The notes beneath the pieces were generated by a model, which searched no databases, had not been told where the DNA came from, and saw only the letters and a program-made list of their open reading frames with translations. A DNA stretch of 45,407 nucleotides from assembly GCF_003478505.1 (NCBI RefSeq), contig NZ_QUFI01000005.1:114167-159573 (forward strand). Direction: 5' to 3'. This document shows, one piece after another, positions 25,343-33,732 of the stretch; the first letter of the stretch is position 1; each line of letters opens with the position of its first letter. Position numbers and translations under genes: made by a program. The DNA comes from Clostridium sp. AF27-2AA. GTDB taxonomy: Bacteria; Bacillota; Clostridia; Lachnospirales; Lachnospiraceae.

Positions 25343-25386
25343 AACCTGTCGTATCCTTTGATCTATTCCAAAGAATACGACAGGTT
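25343..25386 (-). terminator. Terminator after cassette D
   Basis: AACCTGTCGTAT (25343-25354) pairs with ATACGACAGGTT (25375-25386), plus an inner CTTTG/CAAAG. Read on the minus strand it is followed by TTTGCTTTATT. Confidence 0.85.
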
Positions 25387-25421
25387 ATATTAAATTAGGC
25401 TAATGATTAACTTCCTCAAAA

Positions 25422-27215
25422 TTAGTCAACTAAGCCAGCGATATTTGCAGAAGTTACAGTATCCCAGTATTTCTTAAGATCCTTGGTAGAATCGTAAGTA
25501 GCAGAGCCTACTTTACCATCGCCAAGATCCTTAGAATCGGTGTACATAATGATGTTGCCATTCTTCATGTACCAGTACCAGTCATCACCATCTTTAACGC
25601 CGGTCTTGTTACCAGTCTGAATCTTACCACTTGTATTTACAAGGTAGTAGCCATTATCCTTAGTACCAAATCCGTAGTAAACATTGGTCAGACCCTTATC
25701 ATCTGCATTGGTAGTACCATTGCTTAAACCAAGCTTGCTTCTTACTTCGGAACCATCATAATCAACAACGTGTGCACGAGTTGCGGAGTTGATATCCTGA
25801 TCAGCATATACAAGGATGTACTTATCTTCACTATCAGCTTTGATCTTCTTACCGAAGTTATAGATGTAATCACCATCATCAACGCCAGTTACGCCACGAC
25901 CTCTGCTCTCAGCACCGCCGTTGTTGCGGAACTTGAACTGGAAACTCTCGCCATCCAGGTTAACGGTTACGTTACCGGTCTTCATAGCGCCATCAGTATC
26001 TTCGTCATCTGCATCACCGAAGTAGTACAGATATACATCGTTTGCTACGCTGCCTGCTTTTGCGTTGTCCAGGAAATCGTCCAGATCGTCAGCATCCATA
26101 TCATCATCGATAACTTTGACAATCTTCTCGCCATCCATTTCAAGTGCGCAAAGGCCCTTCAGCATTGCGCCACCCTTAACGCCATCATCCGGACGGAAAC
26201 CGTAATATTTGCCTTTGATCTTCTTAATCTGACCAACTACCAGGCCCTCATCACGACCATCGTTGTAGTACCAACGAGCATCCTCGTTCTTAGCATCATC
26301 GCTTGCGAAAGTATCGGCATCCAGTTCTTTGAAGGAAGTATCCTCGTTAGGAGCTACTACCTTGAACCATCCCTTAACTACCTTAGCACCATCCTCTGGG
26401 CTATTGAAGTAAGACCAGTTAGATGCGGAATGCAGGTTGCTGGTGGTGTTCTCAGTCGGGTACCACTCGTATACCATTACGCCACGGGTATCGAAGTGAT
26501 AATACTTACCGTTGTTCTTCCAGGTAGCATCTTTATTCTCAGTGGTGTTATCACTCTCGAGCTGTACACGTTTTTTACCGTTAGACTTGAAGTTGAACCA
26601 GTAATCATAGTCATCATCTTTGTCGTTGTCGCTGTCATGTACAGTAATTTTCTGCCAGCCAGTCTTCATGGAACCATCTTCCCAGGAGCCAAAGTAATAC
26701 TCAGCCTCTGCCCAACCATCTTCGTCGTTCAGAGTAGTACCATCTTCGTCAACCCAGCCATACAGCATAATACCATCCTCATCGAATGCATACTGCTTGC
26801 CGTCGATAGTTTTCTTGTTTACTTTGTCTCCGCTGCCCTTGTATGCTTTACCATTGGACTGCATGTAGTAGTAATGGTATTCAGCCGGATCATCATCCTC
26901 ATCCTGGTCTTCGTTAACAACTTTCACCCAGGTATTGGTAACCATAACACCGTTGCTATCTACATAGTAGGTGTTGTCGTCATCTTCGATCAGAGCGTCG
27001 GTTGCCATAGCACCGTTCTCTTCGCTAGACATCCAGAACCAGTTGTCTCCAGATTTCTTCCACTCGTCTTCTACTCTATTGCCATCTTTGTCGTAGTAGT
27101 ACCAGGTACCGTCTTCCTCAACCCAACCCTGAGCTGCGAAAGAAGTCATAGCACCACCGATAGCTAACAGAGCTGCTGCAGATGCAACTGCAACTACTTT
27201 AGTCTGCTTTCTCAT
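25422..27215 (-). CDS. Cassette D: secreted acidic repeat surface protein (silent position)
   Basis: A 597-residue paralogue, closest to cassette B along most of its length (shared TTSNLHSASNWSYFNSPED and AMLKGLCALEMDGE). It differs in small inserts, in the acidic loops and in the C-terminal region after SGKIQTG. The signal peptide is identical to the others. The -10 TATAAT is present at 27283-27288 on the minus strand, but the -35 position reads CTAATA. The upstream neighbour is the divergently transcribed polysaccharide operon, so there is no obvious read-through. It marks the right edge of the switchable region. Confidence 0.88.
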   Translation of the reverse strand: MRKQTKVVAVASAAALLAIGGAMTSFAAQGWVEEDGTWYYYDKDGNRVEDEWKKSGDNWFWMSSEENGAMATDALIEDDDNTYYVDSNGVMVTNTWVKVVNEDQDEDDDPAEYHYYYMQSNGKAYKGSGDKVNKKTIDGKQYAFDEDGIMLYGWVDEDGTTLNDEDGWAEAEYYFGSWEDGSMKTGWQKITVHDSDNDKDDDYDYWFNFKSNGKKRVQLESDNTTENKDATWKNNGKYYHFDTRGVMVYEWYPTENTTSNLHSASNWSYFNSPEDGAKVVKGWFKVVAPNEDTSFKELDADTFASDDAKNEDARWYYNDGRDEGLVVGQIKKIKGKYYGFRPDDGVKGGAMLKGLCALEMDGEKIVKVIDDDMDADDLDDFLDNAKAGSVANDVYLYYFGDADDEDTDGAMKTGNVTVNLDGESFQFKFRNNGGAESRGRGVTGVDDGDYIYNFGKKIKADSEDKYILVYADQDINSATRAHVVDYDGSEVRSKLGLSNGTTNADDKGLTNVYYGFGTKDNGYYLVNTSGKIQTGNKTGVKDGDDWYWYMKNGNIIMYTDSKDLGDGKVGSATYDSTKDLKKYWDTVTSANIAGLVD

Positions 27216-27308
27216 AATGAATGCACTCTCCTTTTTACTTTTTTGAATTTGCTACGAAATTCCTAAATTGCATTACGAGACGATTATACTTCCTATAAGG
27301 CAAATTAT
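27112..27308 (-). repeat. 197-bp repeat, copy D
   Basis: Reverse-complement copy of 15677-15873. The minus-strand bases outside are CATGCTA, so the -35 hexamer is CTAATA. This is the right boundary of the putative invertible region. Confidence 0.92.
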
Positions 27309-27395
27309 TAGCATGGTGAAATGCTGAGAAATTACAGAAATTATATCTATTGGAAGAATAATAAAGTAAAACCAGTTCTTTTCAAGGAATGAAAG

Positions 27396-27424
27396 TTGCG
27401 AAAATGCATGTATAATGCTATACT
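27396..27424 (+). promoter_or_regulatory. Promoter of the polysaccharide operon
   Basis: TTGCGA at 27396-27401, a 17-base spacer and TATACT at 27419-27424, about 65 bases before the first gene. A second TTGACA (27445-27450) has no well-spaced -10. Confidence 0.6.
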
Positions 27425-27489
27425 GATAAGCGGTATATTTTGCTTTGACATAAAGTAGAAACGTGTAATGAAAGAATGAGAACATAGTT

Positions 27490-28830
27490 ATGAAAAAATT
27501 TGAAAAATACAAACGCTTAATCAAGGTGATTTTTTCGGTTGTTTTGATTGCAATATTGGCAGGAATATACGGGATGATTTGGATTGGGTGGTACAATAAA
27601 ATTATCTGGGCACCTTTTTTTAGGCGTGGTAACTGGATGATGATTTTTATTTATGCTATTCTTCTAATATTTTTCATGAATACATATGGTGGATTCAAAG
27701 TGGGTTTCTTAAAAAAGGGAAATTTGATATATTCTCAGATTCTCGCAGTATTATTTACAAATATTGTAACGTATTTTCAAATTACGGTTCAGGATAAGCG
27801 ATTTACGACCCCAGTACCGTTAGGCGTTAATATTGCGTTGTCAGTTGTAGCGATTCTTGTATGGACGTTGATTTTTCAGTGGATATACGGATTGATCTTT
27901 CCGCCAAGAAGAATGCTTTTAATATCAGGAGATTATTCGGATTATCATCTCTTGGAGAAGATGAATGCCCGTGAAGATAAATACATTATCAGTCAGATTA
28001 TTAATTATAAAGAAGGAATGGAAAAACTAATTCCGCAGATTGATCAGTATGATGGCATTATTGTTGGCGATATGCCGTCCCATGAGCGGAATTTGATCAT
28101 AAAGTATTGCTATGCAAAGCAAATCCGAACATATAGTGTCCCGAAAATATCGGATATATTATTGCGCAGCTCTGTGGACTTAAATCTGTTTGATTCTCCA
28201 TTGCTGTTATCCAGAAATACAGGGCTGGCAATCGAGCAGATGTTCTGTAAGCGCCTGATGGATGTTGTGTTTTCACTGCTTGGCCTTGTTATATCAGCGC
28301 CATTCTTTTTACTGATTGCAATCAGCATTAAACTGACAGATCGGGGACCGGTGTTTTACAAGCAAACACGTCTGACGAAGGATGGAAAAACTTTTGAAAT
28401 TTATAAATTCCGCACCATGATTCAGAATGCAGAAAAATATAGTGGCGCAGTACTGGCTTCAGAGCACGATCCACGCATTTTACTAGTGGGAAGGTTGCTT
28501 CGTGCTACCCGTTTGGATGAGCTGCCACAGATCTTTAATATTCTGAAGGGCGAAATGTCGATTGTCGGACCAAGACCGGAACGTCCGGAACTGGCAGCGG
28601 AAATAGAAAAAGAGATTCCGGAGTTTTCGTACAGATTAAAGGTAAAGGCGGGCTTGACAGGTTATGCGCAGGTTTATGGTAAATATAATACGACTTCCTA
28701 TGATAAGTTGAAACTTGATTTGACATATATCAGGAATTATTCTATCTTTTTGGATTTAAAGTTAATATTTATGACACCTAAAATTATGCTGCTAAAAGAA
28801 AGTACAGAAGGAGTAAAAAATGAAGCGTAA
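27490..28830 (+). CDS. Polyprenyl-phosphate sugar-1-phosphate transferase (WcaJ/CpsE type)
   Basis: Starts a surface glycan by moving a sugar-1-phosphate from a nucleotide sugar to undecaprenyl phosphate at the inner face of the membrane. The 446 residues comprise four N-terminal membrane segments, a soluble Rossmann-like middle, and the bacterial sugar transferase domain from about residue 250: KRLMDVVFSLLGLVISAPFF membrane hairpin, GPVFYKQTRL, FEIYKFRTM, RATRLDELPQIFNILKGEMS and VGPRPERPE. The sugar cannot be read from the sequence. First gene of an operon of tightly spaced or overlapping genes; it overlaps gmhA by 11 bases. Confidence 0.92.
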   Translation: MKKFEKYKRLIKVIFSVVLIAILAGIYGMIWIGWYNKIIWAPFFRRGNWMMIFIYAILLIFFMNTYGGFKVGFLKKGNLIYSQILAVLFTNIVTYFQITVQDKRFTTPVPLGVNIALSVVAILVWTLIFQWIYGLIFPPRRMLLISGDYSDYHLLEKMNAREDKYIISQIINYKEGMEKLIPQIDQYDGIIVGDMPSHERNLIIKYCYAKQIRTYSVPKISDILLRSSVDLNLFDSPLLLSRNTGLAIEQMFCKRLMDVVFSLLGLVISAPFFLLIAISIKLTDRGPVFYKQTRLTKDGKTFEIYKFRTMIQNAEKYSGAVLASEHDPRILLVGRLLRATRLDELPQIFNILKGEMSIVGPRPERPELAAEIEKEIPEFSYRLKVKAGLTGYAQVYGKYNTTSYDKLKLDLTYIRNYSIFLDLKLIFMTPKIMLLKESTEGVKNEA

Positions 28831-29479
28831 GGAAATGGACTCAAAACAGTTATTTGAATTATTATTAAAGCGGTATCCACAATTGGAAAGCTGCAAAGAC
28901 AGTATCCTGGATGCGTATCATGCACTTAAAAATGCTTACGAAAAAGAAGGAAAGCTTCTGGTTGCGGGTAATGGTGGAAGCGCATCTGACTCGGAGCATA
29001 TTGTAGGAGAACTGATGAAGTCTTTCATGTTTGAGAGAAAAATTCAGAAAAAGTATGCGGATGAGCTGGTACGTTTATATGGAGATGAGGGTGTAGCGCT
29101 TTCTAAGAAACTGGAGGGAACCTTATGTTCCATTCCATTAACCTCTATGCCGGCATTGTCTACTGCATTCATCAATGATGTAGACCCTGCGCTTACCTTT
29201 GCACAGATGCTTTACGGATATGGAAGAGAAGGTGACTGCTTCCTCGGAATCAGCACATCTGGAAATTCCAAGAATATCCTTTACGCGTTGCAGGTTGCAA
29301 AAGCAAAGGGAATTACTACCATTGGCCTTACGGGAGAAGGCGGTGGGAAAATGAAAGAACTTTGCGATATTACCATTCAGGTTCCGGAAAAGGAAACATT
29401 CATGATCCAGGAACTGCATCTTCCAATCTATCATTGCTTGTGCGCAATGCTTGAGGCAGATTTTTTTGAAGAAAAGTAA
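28820..29479 (+). CDS. gmhA: Sedoheptulose-7-phosphate isomerase (GmhA)
   Basis: A SIS-domain isomerase turning sedoheptulose-7-phosphate into D-glycero-D-manno-heptose-7-phosphate, the first step of nucleotide-heptose synthesis. The 219 residues contain LLVAGNGGSASDSEHIVGEL and GISTSGNSKNILYAL, the two phosphosugar-binding loops, and the C-terminal IQELHLPIYHCLCAMLE helix with the conserved Gln-x-x-His type site. GAAGGAG precedes the ATG, which overlaps the preceding gene. hldE follows at once, supporting the heptose assignment over other SIS proteins. Confidence 0.92.
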   Translation: MKRKEMDSKQLFELLLKRYPQLESCKDSILDAYHALKNAYEKEGKLLVAGNGGSASDSEHIVGELMKSFMFERKIQKKYADELVRLYGDEGVALSKKLEGTLCSIPLTSMPALSTAFINDVDPALTFAQMLYGYGREGDCFLGISTSGNSKNILYALQVAKAKGITTIGLTGEGGGKMKELCDITIQVPEKETFMIQELHLPIYHCLCAMLEADFFEEK

Positions 29480-29493
29480 AGGTGGAAATATTA

Positions 29494-30945
29494 ATGGATT
29501 ACGGTAAATTAGATAATTTCAATCGTTTAAAAGTACTTGTACTGGGTGATTTTATGTTGGACAAGTACATTATGGGAAGCGTAAAGCGTATTTCGCCAGA
29601 GGCACCGGTTCCGGTTATCAACGTTAAGAAAAAAGAGGTGCATCTTGGTGGCGCTGGAAATGTAATAAACAATATCTGCTCGCTTGGGGCAACCGCCAGA
29701 ATTATCAGTTGTATCGGCAAAGATGAATCCGGCGATTATCTGATTCGCAGAATGAATGAAAAAGGAGTAGATACCCGCTTCATCTGGCAGAAGGAAGAGG
29801 AACAGACGATTGTAAAAACCAGAGTCGTGTCAAAGGGCCAGCAGTTTTTACGTTATGATGAAGAAACAGTTCGTGATGTCTGCGAAGAATATGTTGAGTA
29901 TGTAGAAAAAAATCTGGAAGCGATTTTCGAAGATATTAATATTGTAATTATTTCCGATTATGGAAAAGGAAATGTTACCTTCGACAGTGCCCAGACTGTT
30001 ATTCGTAAGGCAAGAAATAAAAACATTCCGGTTATCATTGACCCAAAGGGCAGTGATTATAAAAAATATACCGGCGCGACAACCTGTACTCCGAACATGG
30101 CAGAGTTCCGTCAGGTGATTCATGAAAATGGCGAGCTTTCAGAGAAAGAGATTGCTGAAAAAGCGCAGAAACTGTGTGAAGAGATTAATCTGGATTATCT
30201 TCTGGTAACCCGTTCTGAACAGGGTATGTCTCTGGTCGAAAAAGAAAGTGGTCATAAGGCCGATTTCCCGGCGGTAGCGCAGGAGGTAATCGATGTCACT
30301 GGTGCGGGAGATACCGTTATTTCTACATTCTCCCTGGCACTGGCAGCTGGACTTTCGCTGCCGGATGCCTGCGAGATGGCAAACGATGCAGCATCTATCG
30401 TTATCTCAAAGTTTGGGGCGGCAACGGCAACCTTAGAGGAAATCAAGAGCCGCGGCTATGGCGGCAGAGCAACAAAGCTGCTGCAGCTGAATGAGCTTGT
30501 AGAGATTGTGAAAAAACTAAAAGCAGATCATAAAAAGATTGTATTTACAAATGGCTGCTTTGATCTGGTTCATGCGGGCCATATTTCTTCCTTTGCCCAG
30601 GCTAAAGCATTGGGAGACATCCTGATTGTAGGACTTAATAGTGACGCGTCGATTCGCAGAATTAAAGGCGAAAAACGTCCAATCGTAGATCAGGTGAACC
30701 GTGCTAAATTACTGAGCGCAATCTCTCTGATTGACTATATTGTAATTTTTGATGATGATACACCGGAAAAGCTTGTGGAAGCAATCATTCCGGATGTTCT
30801 TGTAAAAGGAAAAGACTGGGCAGGAAAAGTTGTTGTAGGTCAGGATGTTGTGGAGGCACATGGCGGTAAGGTCAGCCTGATTGACTTGGAAGACGGTTTG
30901 TCTACAACAAATATCATTGAAAAAATCAGAAATACCTATCACTAA
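29494..30945 (+). CDS. hldE: Bifunctional heptose-7-phosphate kinase / heptose-1-phosphate adenylyltransferase (HldE)
   Basis: A 483-residue two-domain enzyme. The N-terminal PfkB-type kinase (LDNFNRLKVLVLGDFMLDKY, LGGAGNVINNI, DVTGAGDT at 267) adds the 1-phosphate. The C-terminal nucleotidyltransferase (TNGCFDLVHAGH at ~352, RIKGEKRPIVDQ) adds AMP to give ADP-heptose. The start ATG 29494 was chosen because AAAGGTGG (29478-29485) is a ribosome binding site eight bases upstream; the GTG at 29482 lies within it. The fused form is typical of Gram-negative LPS pathways. The phosphatase needed between the two steps (gmhB) is not in the window. Confidence 0.95.
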   Translation: MDYGKLDNFNRLKVLVLGDFMLDKYIMGSVKRISPEAPVPVINVKKKEVHLGGAGNVINNICSLGATARIISCIGKDESGDYLIRRMNEKGVDTRFIWQKEEEQTIVKTRVVSKGQQFLRYDEETVRDVCEEYVEYVEKNLEAIFEDINIVIISDYGKGNVTFDSAQTVIRKARNKNIPVIIDPKGSDYKKYTGATTCTPNMAEFRQVIHENGELSEKEIAEKAQKLCEEINLDYLLVTRSEQGMSLVEKESGHKADFPAVAQEVIDVTGAGDTVISTFSLALAAGLSLPDACEMANDAASIVISKFGAATATLEEIKSRGYGGRATKLLQLNELVEIVKKLKADHKKIVFTNGCFDLVHAGHISSFAQAKALGDILIVGLNSDASIRRIKGEKRPIVDQVNRAKLLSAISLIDYIVIFDDDTPEKLVEAIIPDVLVKGKDWAGKVVVGQDVVEAHGGKVSLIDLEDGLSTTNIIEKIRNTYH

Positions 30946-30972
30946 TAAAAGGTTTTGCGGAAAGGAGTTATT

Positions 30973-31941
30973 ATGAGCATTATTGTTACAGGTGGAGCAG
31001 GATTTATTGGAAGCTGTATTGTACGTACTTTAAACGACATGGGAATTGAAGATATTATTATTGTAGATCACATTTCCACTACAGATAAATGGAAAAATAT
31101 GGTCAACAAAAAATATATCAAGTATATTCCAAGAGACCAGTTTTTACAGCAGCTTGACAGCTTTGATGGAAAAGTCTCTCATGTAATTCACATGGGTGCC
31201 TGCTCAGCAACTACTGAACGAGATTTTGATTTCCTGTATGAAAATAACCTGGGATTCACCAAGGCTGTTTGGAATTTCTGTGTAAAGAACCAGATTTCCA
31301 TGATCAATGCAAGCAGTGCGGCAACGTATGGAGCAGGCAATCATGGCTTTGACGATAAGACAGATATTGGGGTACTGGAACCGTTGAATGGTTATGGCTA
31401 TTCCAAGCAGCTTTTTGATCTGTGGGAGAGACAGCAGACACTGCGTCCGGCACAGTACTGTGGCTTCAAGTTTTTCAATGTATATGGACCGAATGAGTAC
31501 TATAAGGGAAGCATGGCAAGCGTAATCTTCCATACCTTTAATAAGATTAAAGAAACTGGTGAGATGGGACTGTTTAAGTCCTACAGACCAGATTATGCCG
31601 ACGGACAGCAGCTGCGTGACTTTGTTTATGTAAAAGATATTTGTAAAGTTGTGAAGTTCATGATTGAGCATCCGGATGTAAACGGTTTATTTAACCTTGG
31701 TACCGGCACAGCAAGAAGCTTCTACGATTTGGCAAAAGCAACCTTTGATGCACTGGGACTCGAGCCGAACATTAAATTTGTGGAGATGCCGGAAACTTTA
31801 AGAAAGAAATATCAGTATTACACACAGGCTAACATGGAGAAACTCCGTGCTGCAGGATATCACGAAGCGTTCTATACTCTGGAAGAAGGCTGCAAAGATT
31901 ATGTGACCAATTATCTTGCACAGGATTACAAGACCTACTAA
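30973..31941 (+). CDS. hldD: ADP-L-glycero-D-manno-heptose 6-epimerase (HldD)
   Basis: Epimerises ADP-D-glycero-D-manno-heptose to the L-glycero form. The 322 residues start MSIIVTGGAGFIGSCIV (NADP-binding) and show HMGACSATTE, YGYSKQLFD (YxxxK) and FFNVYGPNEYYKGSMASVI, all typical of HldD. The ATG at 30973 has AAAGGAG five bases upstream; upstream in-frame TTG is unsupported. With gmhA and hldE it forms an ADP-heptose set. Confidence 0.94.
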   Translation: MSIIVTGGAGFIGSCIVRTLNDMGIEDIIIVDHISTTDKWKNMVNKKYIKYIPRDQFLQQLDSFDGKVSHVIHMGACSATTERDFDFLYENNLGFTKAVWNFCVKNQISMINASSAATYGAGNHGFDDKTDIGVLEPLNGYGYSKQLFDLWERQQTLRPAQYCGFKFFNVYGPNEYYKGSMASVIFHTFNKIKETGEMGLFKSYRPDYADGQQLRDFVYVKDICKVVKFMIEHPDVNGLFNLGTGTARSFYDLAKATFDALGLEPNIKFVEMPETLRKKYQYYTQANMEKLRAAGYHEAFYTLEEGCKDYVTNYLAQDYKTY

Positions 31942-31942
31942 A

Positions 31943-32923
31943 ATGGATAAAATTACAGTATTAATGGCTGTCTATGATCCACCGGAACGGTGGCTCATAG
32001 AACAGCTTCAGTCAATTGACAGACAGACGTATTCCAATATAGAACTGGTTATAAGGGATGATTGCTCTCCGAATGTGGATTTTCATAGAATTCAGCAGCT
32101 TGTATCTGAAAATATGAGAAGGGTGCCATACAGAATATTACGAAATGAAAAAAACCTGGGCAGTACGAAAACCTTTGAATGTCTGACCAGAGAAGCATCT
32201 GGAGATTATTTTGCCTATTGTGATCAGGACGATATTTGGAATGCAGACAAACTGGAAAAATCCTGGAAAACATTGACTGAACAGAATTGTGTTATGTTGT
32301 GCTCAAATGCGGATGTGATCGATGGAGATGATGTGCTCCAGTATAAGGGGCATATGAGCATTCCAGACAGCTTTTCAGAGTGTATCCGATCAGGAGAAGC
32401 GTGGAAGACATTGCTGGTTAAGAATTATTTTTGGGGTTGCACTTTGATGATACGGGCAGACATTGCCAAGCAGTCTTTGCCGTTTTTGGAGGGTATGTAC
32501 CATGACCAGTATCTAGAACTGTTTGCATCCATGCAGGGCAATATTTATTTCCTGAATGAATCTTTAATGCAGTATCGAATTCATGGAAGCAATCAGACCG
32601 GATTTTTAAAGAATGTATGCAGCAAGCGGGATTATTATGAGAATCGGATTTGCATTCTGATAGATCGTTACCAGCGGCTTTTAGATAAAAAACTGGAGGA
32701 ACCTTATTGTACATACATTCGGAATTTGCATGAATGGGCGGTCAGTCGGAAGGAGTATGCGGAAGGAAAATGGACCGCTTTGCCCGGAGTACTGAAAGGC
32801 CGAATGTATAATCGCAATACGACACTGTTTGAATTGTTTATGATGCCGCTTCCGAATTTTATCTGGGTATATTTACTGCGTGTTTTAAAGAAATTGAATG
32901 CTATGCGTCATAAAAATAGCTGA
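31943..32923 (+). CDS. Family 2 glycosyltransferase
   Basis: A 326-residue cytoplasmic GT-A transferase resembling rhamnosyl-transferases of polysaccharide clusters. It starts MDKITVLMAVYDPPERWL, has YSNIELVIRDDCSP and the metal/nucleotide motif YCDQDDIWNADKLE, and a C-terminal region with aromatic residues likely to lie on the membrane. The start one base after the hldD stop matches the family's N-terminal strand, although no strong ribosome site is visible; translational coupling to hldD is likely. The donor sugar is unknown; dTDP-rhamnose from the rfb genes is one possibility. Confidence 0.88.
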   Translation: MDKITVLMAVYDPPERWLIEQLQSIDRQTYSNIELVIRDDCSPNVDFHRIQQLVSENMRRVPYRILRNEKNLGSTKTFECLTREASGDYFAYCDQDDIWNADKLEKSWKTLTEQNCVMLCSNADVIDGDDVLQYKGHMSIPDSFSECIRSGEAWKTLLVKNYFWGCTLMIRADIAKQSLPFLEGMYHDQYLELFASMQGNIYFLNESLMQYRIHGSNQTGFLKNVCSKRDYYENRICILIDRYQRLLDKKLEEPYCTYIRNLHEWAVSRKEYAEGKWTALPGVLKGRMYNRNTTLFELFMMPLPNFIWVYLLRVLKKLNAMRHKNS

Positions 32924-32937
32924 TTAATGAGGAAAAT

Positions 32938-33714
32938 ATGAAGACTTTTTTAGATGAGCTGCTGGCTTATAAAGAACTGTTATTAGAATTAGTAAAAAGG
33001 GACCTGAGGGTCAAATACCGAAAATCGGTATTAGGATATTTGTGGAGTTTATTAAATCCACTCATGATGATGATGGTGGTTTCCATTGTTTTCTCGTATA
33101 TGTTCCGTTTTGATATTGAAAATTATCCGGTGTATCTGATTACAGGTCAGACACTGTTTAACTTTTTCCAGGAAGCAACCAATATGTCAATGAATTCTAT
33201 TACGAACAGTGCTTCCCTGATTAAAAAGGTTTATTTGCCAAAACAGGTATTTCCGGTTTCCAGAATATTATCCAGTTTTGTAACCTTTTTATTTTCTTTG
33301 ATGGCAATTGTGATCATTATGATTTTTACGAGGGTAAAGGTTACACCGGCTATTTTGCTGGTGCCGCTTCCACTCCTGTATATCTTAGTGTTCTCCATGG
33401 GTGTTGGACTGATTTTGTCTATTATGGCAACTTATTTCAGAGATGTGTACTACTTATGGGGAATTTTCATTACAGCCTGGATGTATTTTACCCCTATCTT
33501 TTATCCGGCAACCCAGCTCCCGGACTTTGCCATGAACATTATGAAGTTAAATCCGTTATACCAGATGCTGCAGTGCTTCCGTGAGGTGGTTTTATATGGA
33601 ACATTCCCAACCTGGAGGCGTCATGCGGCCTGCATTTTCTTTGCGCTGCTGGCATTGAATGTGGGAATTCAGGTGTTCAAAAAGAAACAGGGAGATCTGA
33701 TCTTATATTTATAA
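32938..33714 (+). CDS. Polysaccharide ABC exporter, permease (Wzm/TagG type)
   Basis: A 258-residue ABC-2 membrane subunit moving a lipid-linked glycan across the membrane. It begins with a short cytoplasmic stretch containing LVKRDLRVKYRKSVLGYLWS, the usual gate-helix signature, followed by six membrane segments and a TAWMYFTPIFYP motif near the end. The ATPase gene lies 18 bases downstream. This shows that the glycan is exported complete, not by Wzx/Wzy polymerisation. Confidence 0.93.
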   Translation: MKTFLDELLAYKELLLELVKRDLRVKYRKSVLGYLWSLLNPLMMMMVVSIVFSYMFRFDIENYPVYLITGQTLFNFFQEATNMSMNSITNSASLIKKVYLPKQVFPVSRILSSFVTFLFSLMAIVIIMIFTRVKVTPAILLVPLPLLYILVFSMGVGLILSIMATYFRDVYYLWGIFITAWMYFTPIFYPATQLPDFAMNIMKLNPLYQMLQCFREVVLYGTFPTWRRHAACIFFALLALNVGIQVFKKKQGDLILYL

Positions 33715-33732
33715 TATGCGGGAGGAACATAC

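Larger units (their letters stand above)
15677..27308. other. Putative invertible multi-cassette surface-protein locus
   Basis: Four related surface-protein genes A(+), B(-), C(+), D(-) each begin with the same 197-bp block, which therefore forms inverted repeats between neighbours and direct repeats between A/C and B/D. A tyrosine recombinase lies between B and C. Only the left-end copy joins a full promoter. Inversion A-B (~4.1 kb) or A-D (~11.6 kb) would put B or D behind the promoter, and C can follow after an A-D inversion. Actual inversion is not shown by one assembled sequence. Confidence 0.75.

Noticed and set aside
15770..27215. Sorting-signal (LPxTG/NPQTN-like) anchoring of cassettes A-D by the sortase at 4846
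   Set aside because: No sorting motif, hydrophobic segment or charged tail is present at their C-termini.
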